Source of the DNA: an uncultured Mycoplasmatota bacterium
Lineage (GTDB): Bacteria; Bacillota_I; Bacilli_A; RF39; UBA660
Assembly (NCBI GenBank): GCA_900556025.1
Contig: USNG01000022.1
Coordinates: 1 to 28,211 of the forward strand
Direction: 5' to 3'
DNA length: 28,211 nucleotides
Both the position numbers and the translations under genes were made by a program. Positions within the stretch are counted from its first letter, which is position 1, and the number at the start of each line of letters is the position of its first letter. Below the pieces are notes generated by a model, which was not told where the DNA came from, did not search any database, and worked only from the letters and a program-made list of their open reading frames with translations. Below are positions 7,321 through 13,744 of the stretch, piece by piece.

Positions 7321-7527
7321 ATGAAAGTAATTAATAAAGATATAGAAATTTATATAAAAGATAATCTTATTCATATAAAAAATTATAGTAAAGTTATTGA
7401 TATAAGTAATAACAAAATAGAATTAAAAGATGTAGTTATTAATGGAACTAATTTAATTATTAGTAAACTTGATGAATATGAATTATGCATCAAAGGTAAA
7501 TTCAAAGGAATTATATTTAATGATTAA
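7321..7527 (+). CDS. yqfC: YabP/YqfC-family sporulation protein
   Basis: This small beta-rich protein of 68 residues has the YabP/YqfC pattern: short strands, LIHIKNYSKVIDISNNKIEL, then VINGTNLIISKLDEYELCIKG and a final KGIIF. In Bacillus, YqfC is a mother-cell sporulation protein encoded directly before yqfD, as here. No Shine-Dalgarno motif is visible before the ATG, which lies only 12 bases after a terminator T-tract. The transcript may start at or next to the ATG, or translation may depend on readthrough. The ATG overlaps nothing upstream, and no better in-frame start exists. Confidence 0.75.
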   Translation: MKVINKDIEIYIKDNLIHIKNYSKVIDISNNKIELKDVVINGTNLIISKLDEYELCIKGKFKGIIFND

Positions 7528-8668
7528 ATATTATGTTTATGAAAAATCTACTTCTTTTATAAACTATCTTGTAAGTAATAATATTTATTATAATTTTTTA
7601 GATAAGAAAAAAGACTATTATATTATTATAACTAGTTATGATAATTATAAACGTATAAGTATATTATATAAAACATCTATAATTAGACATTATGGTAAAA
7701 AGTTTTATATAAATTTTTTGATTGTTAATAAATATATTTTAGTGTCATTTTTTATATCTTTGGTTTTATTATTTTTACTATGTAACACTATATTTAAAAT
7801 TAATATAAATACTAGTGATGAAAATTTAAAAGATATAATTAGTGATTCATTAAAAACTTATGGAATAGAAGTGTATAAGAAAAAGTTATCTTTTGATGAA
7901 TTAAACAAAATTAAAAATAAAATATTAAAAGATAATAAAGATACTTTAGAATGGATAGAAATAAATGAAATTGGATGTAGATATGATGTTAATGTAACTC
8001 CCAGAGTGATTAAAAATAATGAAGAAAAAGATAGTACTCCAAGTAGCATAGTAGCATCAAAAGATGGAAAAATATTACATATAAATTCTACTAGTGGAAC
8101 AGAACTTAAAGAAATAAATGATTATGTTAAAAAAGGAGACATATTAATAAGTGGAAATATATTTAAAGGAGATAAAGTAACTAATCAAGTAAAAGCAAAA
8201 GGATTAATATATGCTGAAGTATGGTATACAGTAAATATAACAATACCTTTCAAATATAGAGAATACACAGAAACTGGTAAAGTGATAAATCATTATTATT
8301 TAGATATATATGGAACTAAATTTACACTACTTGGAAAGTATGATAGCAAAAACACAATAAATACTAAAAAACTCATATTAGATAAACCATATTTATTATT
8401 TAAATTATATAAAGAAGAGAAAAGAGAATATGAATATAAAGAGTTTATTTTAAATGAAGATGAAGCTTATTCTGAAGCACTTAAAAGAAGTGAAAATAAA
8501 ATCAAAAATAAGCTTAATAAAGATGAGTATATTATTTCTAAAAAAGTTTTGAAAAAAGAAGTAAATAGTAGTAAAATGTATGTAGAAGTATTTTTCAAGG
8601 TTTATGAGAATATAGGGGTTACTTCTAATATAGAAATTATAGGAGAAGAAGATGAAAGCAGCAATTAG
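7520..8668 (+). CDS. yqfD: Sporulation protein YqfD
   Basis: The start at 7520 (MIKYYVYEK) is chosen because AAAGGAA lies about 10 bases upstream and the ATG overlaps the yqfC stop by 8 bases. It gives 382 residues, near the roughly 400 usual for YqfD. An N-terminal soluble part of about 70 residues is followed by one strong membrane helix (about 71-95) and a long domain that should lie on the outer side. YqfD is a stage IV sporulation-associated membrane protein in Bacillus. The yqfC-yqfD pair implies that the lineage sporulates or descends from sporulating ancestors. The family has no known catalytic motif to check. Confidence 0.78.
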   Translation: MIKYYVYEKSTSFINYLVSNNIYYNFLDKKKDYYIIITSYDNYKRISILYKTSIIRHYGKKFYINFLIVNKYILVSFFISLVLLFLLCNTIFKININTSDENLKDIISDSLKTYGIEVYKKKLSFDELNKIKNKILKDNKDTLEWIEINEIGCRYDVNVTPRVIKNNEEKDSTPSSIVASKDGKILHINSTSGTELKEINDYVKKGDILISGNIFKGDKVTNQVKAKGLIYAEVWYTVNITIPFKYREYTETGKVINHYYLDIYGTKFTLLGKYDSKNTINTKKLILDKPYLLFKLYKEEKREYEYKEFILNEDEAYSEALKRSENKIKNKLNKDEYIISKKVLKKEVNSSKMYVEVFFKVYENIGVTSNIEIIGEEDESSN

Positions 8669-9251
8669 AGAAACTATAAACATGTCATGGCCTACAATAG
8701 CAATAGTCGTAGCTATATTAATAATTATGAGAGTTGCATATTTGATTAATGGCGAACGTAAAAAATTTATTTTACATGAAGAATTGTTTACTTTAATGTT
8801 TATTATTTATCTTCTTATATTATTTAGATTAGTAACAAGTCAAGATTTGCCTGGAGGTGGAACAAATCTTACACCATTTAAAGAAATAATGAGATATAAA
8901 GTTGGAACAAGTAGTTTTTATAGACAAGTAGTGGGAAATATACTTCTATTTATACCTTTAGGATATTTTGCAACAAGCTTTTGTAAAATTAAAAAACTCT
9001 GGGGTATTACAGTAGTGTCCTTATTATCAAGCTTTACTATTGAATGTGTACAACATTTTATTGGTAGAAGTTTTGATATTGATGATATAATACTAAATGT
9101 TGTTGGTGGAATATGTGGTTTCTTATTATATATTGGATTAAATGCAATTAGAAATCACTTACCAAAAATATTTAGAAGAAATTGGTTTTATAATTTATTA
9201 AGTATAGCAATAATAGTATTTGGAGTATTGTGTTTACTTAAAATTATATAG
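8652..9251 (+). CDS. VanZ-family membrane protein
   Basis: This protein has 199 residues and five or so hydrophobic segments. It shows the VanZ-family landmarks: NLTPFKEI after the second helix, GNILLFIPLGYF, and SFTIECVQHFIGRSFDIDD with acidic and His residues, followed by ILNVVGGICGFLLY. VanZ proteins are membrane proteins named for low-level teicoplanin resistance; most chromosomal members have no proven role. The SD AGGAGAAG sits before the ATG, which overlaps the end of yqfD by 17 bases. In Bacillus this position holds phoH and yqfF, which are absent here. Confidence 0.85.
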   Translation: MKAAIRETINMSWPTIAIVVAILIIMRVAYLINGERKKFILHEELFTLMFIIYLLILFRLVTSQDLPGGGTNLTPFKEIMRYKVGTSSFYRQVVGNILLFIPLGYFATSFCKIKKLWGITVVSLLSSFTIECVQHFIGRSFDIDDIILNVVGGICGFLLYIGLNAIRNHLPKIFRRNWFYNLLSIAIIVFGVLCLLKII

Positions 9252-9262
9252 TAGGGAGTAGT

Positions 9263-9703
9263 ATGGAAGATTATATTTTTAATACAACAGATGAAAAAAT
9301 TGATTTTAGTGAAGTAGATAGTGTTATTAAATTTGCATGTAAGCATCTTAATATAGAAAATCCTTTACTAAATATTGTAATTGTTGATAATGAAAAAATA
9401 AGAGAGATTAATAAAGAATATAGAAATAAAGATGCAGTTACTGATGTTATATCATTTGCTTTTGAAGAAGTAAAAGATGTTAATTATGAAGATGTAAGAT
9501 TTTTAGGCGAAATTTATATTTCTTATGAAAGATGCAAAGAACAAGCAAAAGATTATGGACATAGTGTTAGAAGAGAATTTTGTTATTTAGCTGTTCATGG
9601 TTTATTACATTTACTTGGGTATGATCATATGACTGAAGAAGATAAAAAAGTCATGAGAGCTCTTGAGGAGGAGATATTAAATGAATATGATATCACGAGA
9701 TGA
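9263..9703 (+). CDS. ybeY: Endoribonuclease YbeY (16S rRNA maturation and ribosome quality control)
   Basis: The 146-residue length is normal for YbeY, a zinc-dependent endoribonuclease. The metal site HGLLHLLGYDH (H-x3-H-x5-H) is complete near residues 114-124 and is followed by the usual acidic Met-Thr-Glu-Glu segment. The central motif for the substrate groove, RNKDAVTDVISFAF, matches the family's TDVLSFP-type motif, with Ala in place of the usual Pro. It sits upstream of dgkA, cdd and era, as in Bacillus. The stop overlaps the dgkA start by 23 bases. Confidence 0.94.
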   Translation: MEDYIFNTTDEKIDFSEVDSVIKFACKHLNIENPLLNIVIVDNEKIREINKEYRNKDAVTDVISFAFEEVKDVNYEDVRFLGEIYISYERCKEQAKDYGHSVRREFCYLAVHGLLHLLGYDHMTEEDKKVMRALEEEILNEYDITR

Positions 9704-10079
9704 GAGAAAAAAGCAAAAAGGAATTAAAAAGTTTTTGCTTAGTTTCACTTATCCAATAAAGGGTTTAAAATACGCATATAGAAATGAACAAAATTTGGCT
9801 GTTGATGTAGGAATAGCTCTTATAGTTTTAATAGCTGGTTTTTTGTTTAAAATATCATTAAGCGAGTGGGGAGTATTAGCTCTAACTATAGGAATGGTTA
9901 TTTCTGGAGAGTTATTTAATACTGCAATTGAAGCAGTTGTTGATTTAGTAACTGAAGAATATCATCCACTTGCAAAAGTAGCAAAAGACACATCTGCAGC
10001 AGCAGTATTTATTATAGCTATAGTATCAATAGTAGTAGGAATAGTAATATTTGTACCAAAAATTATAGCTTTATTATAA
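9681..10079 (+). CDS. dgkA: Diacylglycerol/undecaprenol kinase (DgkA family)
   Basis: This 132-residue integral membrane kinase has three hydrophobic helices. The active-site motif ELFNTAIEAVVDL with its catalytic Glu is intact, as is the conserved N-terminal FKYA-like stretch GLKYAYRNEQN. In Gram-positive bacteria this family phosphorylates undecaprenol and so feeds the lipid carrier for wall synthesis. A strong SD, GAGGAGGAG (9665-9673), lies within ybeY, 7 bases before the ATG. A second ATG two codons later is also possible. The neighbours are the usual ones (ybeY before, cdd after). Confidence 0.92.
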   Translation: MNMISRDERKKQKGIKKFLLSFTYPIKGLKYAYRNEQNLAVDVGIALIVLIAGFLFKISLSEWGVLALTIGMVISGELFNTAIEAVVDLVTEEYHPLAKVAKDTSAAAVFIIAIVSIVVGIVIFVPKIIALL

Positions 10080-10088
10080 GGAGAATGA

Positions 10089-10469
10089 ATGAAAGAAAAA
10101 TTAATAAAATTATTAGATAATAGTTATGCACCTTATTCAAATATGCATTTTGCTTGCATAGTAGAAACTAAAAGTGGTAACTTTTATGAAGGAGTAAATA
10201 TTGAAAATGCATCATATGGAGGAACTATATGTGCAGAAAGAAATGCAATTAATAATGCTGTAACACATGGTGAAAGAGAATTTAAAGCATTATATTTAAT
10301 GACTAGTAGTGATGAAATATGTTATCCATGCAATATTTGCAAACAAACATTTTTAGAATTCTTTGATAAAGATGTTATATTTAATATAATGACTAAAAGT
10401 GGAAAAATGGAAGTAATGAGCTTTGAAAAAGTTATGAATACTACATTTACTAAGGAGGATTTAGTATGA
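10089..10469 (+). CDS. cdd: Cytidine deaminase
   Basis: The 126 residues match the short homotetrameric cytidine deaminases that convert cytidine or deoxycytidine to uridine in pyrimidine salvage. The zinc site is complete: CAERNAI with the catalytic Glu, and YPCNICKQ (P-C-x2-C). The N-terminal YAPYSNMHFACIVET, which lines the nucleoside pocket, and NIENASYGGTICAER are also conserved. The SD AAGGAGA lies just before the ATG. The end overlaps era by 4 bases, and the gene order dgkA-cdd-era is the Bacillus one. Confidence 0.95.
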   Translation: MKEKLIKLLDNSYAPYSNMHFACIVETKSGNFYEGVNIENASYGGTICAERNAINNAVTHGEREFKALYLMTSSDEICYPCNICKQTFLEFFDKDVIFNIMTKSGKMEVMSFEKVMNTTFTKEDLV

Positions 10470-11356
10470 AAAGTGGATTCGTAAGTATAATTGGAAGACC
10501 TAATACTGGTAAAAGTACTTTACTTAATTCAATTATTAACGAAAAAGTTGCCATTGTTTCTTCTAAACCACAAACTACTAGAAATTTAATACAAGGTATC
10601 TATAATGAAGAAGATACTCAAATAGTATTTGTAGATACTCCAGGAATTCATAAACCGAATGATAAATTAGGAGTAGCTTTAAATAATCAAGCTTACTATT
10701 CAATTAATGATGTTGATATAGTGTTATTTATGGTTGATGCTTCAACTAATTATGGTAAAGGAGATCAGTTTATAATTGATAAACTACAAGGAATAGATAA
10801 ACCAGTATTTCTTATCTTAAATAAAATAGATAAATTAAGTGATAATGAAATTCTATTAAAAATAGATGAATATAAAAATCTATTTGAATTTTCTGAAATT
10901 ATACCAGTATCTGCATTAAAAAATGATAATACTGATAGATTAATCAAAGTACTTAAAAATTATTTACCAGATAATGTTAAATATTTTATGGATGGAGAAA
11001 CTACTACAGCTGAAATGGATTTTAGACTTTCAGAAATAGTTCGTGAAAAAATATTTATTCACACTAATGATGAAGTTCCACATTCAATATCATGCAAACT
11101 AGTAGGATATGAAGAAACTAAAGATATCGCTAAAGTTTATGTCGATATTATAGTAGATAGAGACTCACTTCGTAAAATAATAGTAGGAGCTGGTGGAAAT
11201 ATGATTAAAACCATTGGTCATGAAGCTAGACTTGATATGGAGGAGATTCTTGGAAAGAAAGTTTACTTAGAATTATTCTGTAAAACTATTAAAAAATGGA
11301 GAGAAAAAGAAAAATATATTAAAGATTTAGGATATTTAGTAAATAATAATGAATAA
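10466..11356 (+). CDS. era: GTPase Era (16S rRNA-binding, 30S maturation)
   Basis: The 296-residue length is typical. The GTPase domain shows G1 GRPNTGKST (10-18), the TTR switch in QTTRN, G3 DTPGI and G4 NKID. The C-terminal KH domain carries GAGGNMIKTIGHEAR for binding the 3' end of 16S rRNA. The SD AAGGAGG overlaps the end of cdd, and the ATG overlaps the cdd stop by 4 bases, so the two are translationally coupled. YqzL-like and recO genes follow, as in Bacillus. Confidence 0.96.
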   Translation: MKSGFVSIIGRPNTGKSTLLNSIINEKVAIVSSKPQTTRNLIQGIYNEEDTQIVFVDTPGIHKPNDKLGVALNNQAYYSINDVDIVLFMVDASTNYGKGDQFIIDKLQGIDKPVFLILNKIDKLSDNEILLKIDEYKNLFEFSEIIPVSALKNDNTDRLIKVLKNYLPDNVKYFMDGETTTAEMDFRLSEIVREKIFIHTNDEVPHSISCKLVGYEETKDIAKVYVDIIVDRDSLRKIIVGAGGNMIKTIGHEARLDMEEILGKKVYLELFCKTIKKWREKEKYIKDLGYLVNNNE

Positions 11357-11397
11357 ATATTTTTATTTCCAAACAATATAATATTGTAAGGAGATAA

Positions 11398-11484
11398 ATG
11401 AGTATGAATAAAGATGAAGCTTGGGAAAAATTTAAAGAAACAGGAAAGATTGAATATTATTTAAAATATAAGAAAGGAAAATAA
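11398..11484 (+). CDS. yqzL: YqzL-like microprotein
   Basis: A 28-residue reading frame, MSMNKDEAWEKFKETGKIEY and then LKYKKGK, follows the SD AAGGAG (11388-11393). The pattern W-x2-F-x2-T-G-x-I-x2-Y-L resembles Bacillus YqzL, a tiny protein of unknown role encoded exactly here, between era and recO. ATG at 11398 is 4 bases from the SD, and the in-frame ATG at 11404 is 10 bases away; either could be used. It is shorter than the Bacillus protein, because the C-terminal tail is missing. The synteny and the good SD make a real gene likely. Confidence 0.7.
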   Translation: MSMNKDEAWEKFKETGKIEYYLKYKKGK

Positions 11485-11510
11485 AAGCATAAAGATAACT
11501 TTATGCTTTT
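11483..11510 (+). terminator. Hairpin terminator between the yqzL-like gene and recO
   Basis: A perfect 12-bp stem, AAAAGCATAAAG (11483-11494) with CTTTATGCTTTT (11499-11510), has an ATAA loop. The T-tract is only the last four bases of the stem. It ends 9 bases before the recO start. Confidence 0.7.
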
Positions 11511-11519
11511 AATGAAGTA

Positions 11520-12251
11520 ATGAAAATAATTAGTGTAGAAGGAATTGTTGTCAGTAGTACGCCATATAAAGAATCTAGTAAAATACTAAATATTTTTACA
11601 AAAGATATGGGCATAATAGGTTGCATGTCTAAAGGATGCAAAAGTCTAAAAAGCAAATTAAGGTTACCTAGTGAAAAATTTGCTTATGGTGTATTTCATA
11701 TGTATTATAAAGAAAATGGTTTATCTACACTAATAGATGGAGATATAAAAGACTATTTGATTAATACTAAAAGTGACATTATTAAAATAAGCTACTTAAC
11801 TTATATATGTGAATTATCTGTTAATGTTTATAAAGAAAGCGAAAATGAAGAGATATATCCTCTAATGATAAGTGCTATTAAAAAAATAGAAGAAGGACAT
11901 GATCCTAAAATAATAACTAATATTTTAGAACTTCAATACTTAAGCTATATAGGAATTAACTTGGATTTAGATGGATGTGTTAAATGTGGTAATAAAAAAG
12001 TTGTAACATTATCAATGTCTCGTGGAGGATATATTTGTGCTAACTGTAAAACAAATGAGCCTATTATAGATGAAAAAGTTATAAAATTAATGAGATTATA
12101 TTATTATGTTGATATATCAAAAATAAGTAATTTAGATATTGATAAAAAAGTTTCAAATACAATAAATACAATAATAAGTGAATATTATGATGAGTATTCT
12201 GGTGTAACAACGAAAAGTAAAAGATTTTTAAGAGAAATAGATTCTGAATAA
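11520..12251 (+). CDS. recO: DNA repair protein RecO
   Basis: The 243-residue length is normal for RecO, which loads RecA and anneals strands in the RecFOR pathway. The N-terminal OB-fold segment reads EGIVVSSTPYKESSKILNIF, with the family's YxExSxIL motif. The central helical domain ends in a zinc ribbon, CVKCG and later CANC (C-x2-C pairs). It follows era and yqzL as in Bacillus. No SD is visible before the ATG, and a strong hairpin ends 9 bases upstream, so expression is either leaderless or depends on readthrough of the hairpin. Confidence 0.93.
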   Translation: MKIISVEGIVVSSTPYKESSKILNIFTKDMGIIGCMSKGCKSLKSKLRLPSEKFAYGVFHMYYKENGLSTLIDGDIKDYLINTKSDIIKISYLTYICELSVNVYKESENEEIYPLMISAIKKIEEGHDPKIITNILELQYLSYIGINLDLDGCVKCGNKKVVTLSMSRGGYICANCKTNEPIIDEKVIKLMRLYYYVDISKISNLDIDKKVSNTINTIISEYYDEYSGVTTKSKRFLREIDSE

Positions 12252-12272
12252 GTAGATTAATTCTACTTTTTT
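12250..12272 (+). terminator. Rho-independent terminator after recO
   Basis: A 7-bp stem, AAGTAGA (12250-12256) with TCTACTT (12262-12268), begins in the stop codon of recO and is followed by a T run to 12272. Confidence 0.6.
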
Positions 12273-12301
12273 AATTCTATTTTTTGTTATATATTTTATC
12301 C

Positions 12302-12330
12302 TTGATGGAATAAAATTATAGTGATATAAT
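12302..12330 (+). promoter_or_regulatory. Extended -10 SigA promoter
   Basis: TTGATG (12302-12307), a 17-base spacer and TATAAT (12325-12330), with TGA directly before the -10 box. The SD AGGGAG (12341-12346) follows shortly after the expected start point. Confidence 0.75.
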
Positions 12331-12354
12331 AACAAATCACAGGGAGTGGGAAAT

Positions 12355-13299
12355 ATGTTGAACTTTACTTTTGGTAATCTATATTGGGCACAAATGCCTC
12401 TTAGTGAAGCTGAACTAGCAGAAATACCAGAAAATCATAGAATAAGACCATACTTAGTTTTTGCTAGTGCTGATGAAAATCTTTTTTATGCATTTGCAAG
12501 TACAAGTAAAGAACCAGATCCAATTGCTATTGAGAGTTATTATGTAACAACAGGTTCTTCATCTATAAAGTTAGAACAATGTTATTGTTTATCACTTGAA
12601 AATTTAAATCATTTTAATCAAAGTGAAGAAGGTATGCTAGTACCATTTAATAAGTTATCAAAAAGAACATATTCAGAACTTATTAAAAAATTAAAATTGA
12701 ATATTGATTATGATGAAACGATATATCCACAAAAAGTAGTGAATAAAATCAGAAGAGAATATTATCATCAATATTTTAATAACAAAGATATATTATTTAA
12801 TGGAAGCAAATATATTGTATGTTTAGAAGAAAATGAAGATGGATACAAAGTATGTGATATAAGTTTTGTACCAACAGAAGGATATGCTGAATTTTTAGTA
12901 AATGGTTATAAGTGCTATGTTAGCCCAGAAACATATACATTAGATAGTTTATATGGAGAATATGAAGTTTTTCTAGTATCTAGTAATTTACCAACAGTTT
13001 TAAATACATCAAAAGCTTGTAGAAGTAAAGTTGAATCAACAACAGATGTTAATAATATAGACTCTCTTCCAATAGGTTCAGTAATTGGATACAATTATGA
13101 TGATGAAGAAAAATATATTTTAATTAAAACAAGGGAAGATGATGAAAAAGTTTACTTTTTACTTGGCAGAGAAGGTTCATATCAAAGAGATTATATAGAA
13201 TACTCATTTTTAAAAGGTAGTGATTTCATGTATGAATTTTATCACATATTAGGTAAAGATAAACTAACTTATTCACTAACTAAAATAAGAAAAAATTAA
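12355..13299 (+). CDS. Uncharacterised protein with PemK/MazF-like N-terminal domain
   Basis: The start at 12355 follows the SD AGGGAG by 8 bases; a GTG at 12346 overlaps the SD and is less likely. The protein has 314 residues. The first 110 or so resemble the PemK/MazF barrel: FGNLYWA at the start, RIRPYLVFASAD, an ST-rich strand, IKLEQCYCLSLENL and a closing GMLVPFNKLSKRTYSEL. The remaining 200 residues are not recognised. They contain two beta-rich stretches, such as GYNYDDEEKYILIKTRE. MazF toxins are near 110 residues and usually paired with an antitoxin gene; here there is no partner and the protein is three times longer. A housekeeping or regulatory role is as likely as a toxin. The gene is a monocistron between a promoter and a terminator. 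Confidence 0.6.
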   Translation: MLNFTFGNLYWAQMPLSEAELAEIPENHRIRPYLVFASADENLFYAFASTSKEPDPIAIESYYVTTGSSSIKLEQCYCLSLENLNHFNQSEEGMLVPFNKLSKRTYSELIKKLKLNIDYDETIYPQKVVNKIRREYYHQYFNNKDILFNGSKYIVCLEENEDGYKVCDISFVPTEGYAEFLVNGYKCYVSPETYTLDSLYGEYEVFLVSSNLPTVLNTSKACRSKVESTTDVNNIDSLPIGSVIGYNYDDEEKYILIKTREDDEKVYFLLGREGSYQRDYIEYSFLKGSDFMYEFYHILGKDKLTYSLTKIRKN

Positions 13300-13303
13300 A
13301 TTT

Positions 13304-13328
13304 GTCTTACTATTTGTAAGACTTTTTT
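13304..13328 (+). terminator. Rho-independent terminator after the PemK-like gene
   Basis: GTCTTAC (13304-13310) pairs with GTAAGAC (13316-13322), with a TATTT loop and a T-tract to 13328. Its right half recurs as an exact 17-base copy at 13620-13636. Confidence 0.8.
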
Positions 13329-13356
13329 GATACAATATAATCAATGGAGAATAGGT

Positions 13357-13608
13357 ATGAATATAGAAAAGAAAATAACAGAAATAGAAAAAAGAAATAA
13401 AAGAGTAGAATTAAATAAAGAATGGGAAAATAGCTGGACAAGAAGAATATGCATCATGATATTAACTTATATAATAGTTGTTATGTATTCGTTTATAATT
13501 AGGAAATATGATAATATTTTTTTAAGCTCTTTAGTACCAGTTATAGGATTTGCATTATCTACTTTATCTCTAAAATTAGTGAGAAAAATATGGCAAAATA
13601 AGAAGTGA
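13357..13608 (+). CDS. Small two-helix membrane protein, unknown function
   Basis: The start at 13357 is preferred because TGGAGA lies about 6 bases upstream; the longer frame from 13327 begins inside the terminator T-tract. The 83-residue product has a charged helical N-terminus, the motif NKEWENSWTRR, then two membrane helices (about 30-50 and 57-75) and a basic end. I do not recognise a named family. A possible promoter (TTGTAA 13314-13319, 16 bases, TATAAT 13336-13341) lies in the preceding terminator, but it would leave almost no leader. The gene is bounded on both sides by related terminators. Confidence 0.6.
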   Translation: MNIEKKITEIEKRNKRVELNKEWENSWTRRICIMILTYIIVVMYSFIIRKYDNIFLSSLVPVIGFALSTLSLKLVRKIWQNKK

Positions 13609-13636
13609 AGTTTTACTAAATTTGTAAGACTTTTTT
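13608..13636 (+). terminator. Rho-independent terminator after the small membrane protein
   Basis: AAGTTTTAC (13608-13616) pairs with GTAAGACTT (13624-13632) with one G-T wobble, and is followed by T to 13636. Confidence 0.7.
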
Positions 13637-13658
13637 ATTTGTGAAAAATTTGAAAAAA

Positions 13659-13685
13659 TTAGCACTCATGTATTGACATTGCTAA
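13659..13685. promoter_or_regulatory. CIRCE element 1 (HrcA operator)
   Basis: A perfect left arm, TTAGCACTC (13659-13667), exactly 9 bases of spacer, and right arm CATTGCTAA (13677-13685), which matches GAGTGCTAA at 7 of 9 places. It overlaps the -35 box of the promoter. CIRCE is the binding site of the repressor HrcA, encoded next. Confidence 0.85.
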
Positions 13686-13701
13686 CATATAATAATATAA
13701 T
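13673..13701 (+). promoter_or_regulatory. Consensus SigA promoter of the heat-shock operon
   Basis: TTGACA (13673-13678), a 17-base spacer and TATAAT (13696-13701) form a perfect consensus promoter. It is embedded between the two CIRCE elements. Confidence 0.92.
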
Positions 13702-13705
13702 GAAT

Positions 13706-13732
13706 ATAGCACAAGAAAAGAGAGAGTGCTAA
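13706..13732. promoter_or_regulatory. CIRCE element 2 (HrcA operator)
   Basis: Left arm ATAGCACAA (13706-13714, 6 of 9 matches), a 9-base spacer and a perfect right arm GAGTGCTAA (13724-13732). It covers the expected transcription start and abuts the hrcA SD AAAGGAGG (13731-13738). Confidence 0.75.
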
Positions 13733-13744
13733 AGGAGGTATATG

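Noticed and set aside
12346..12354. GTG start for the PemK-like gene
   Set aside because: The GTG overlaps the SD AGGGAG itself; the ATG at 12355 has correct spacing.
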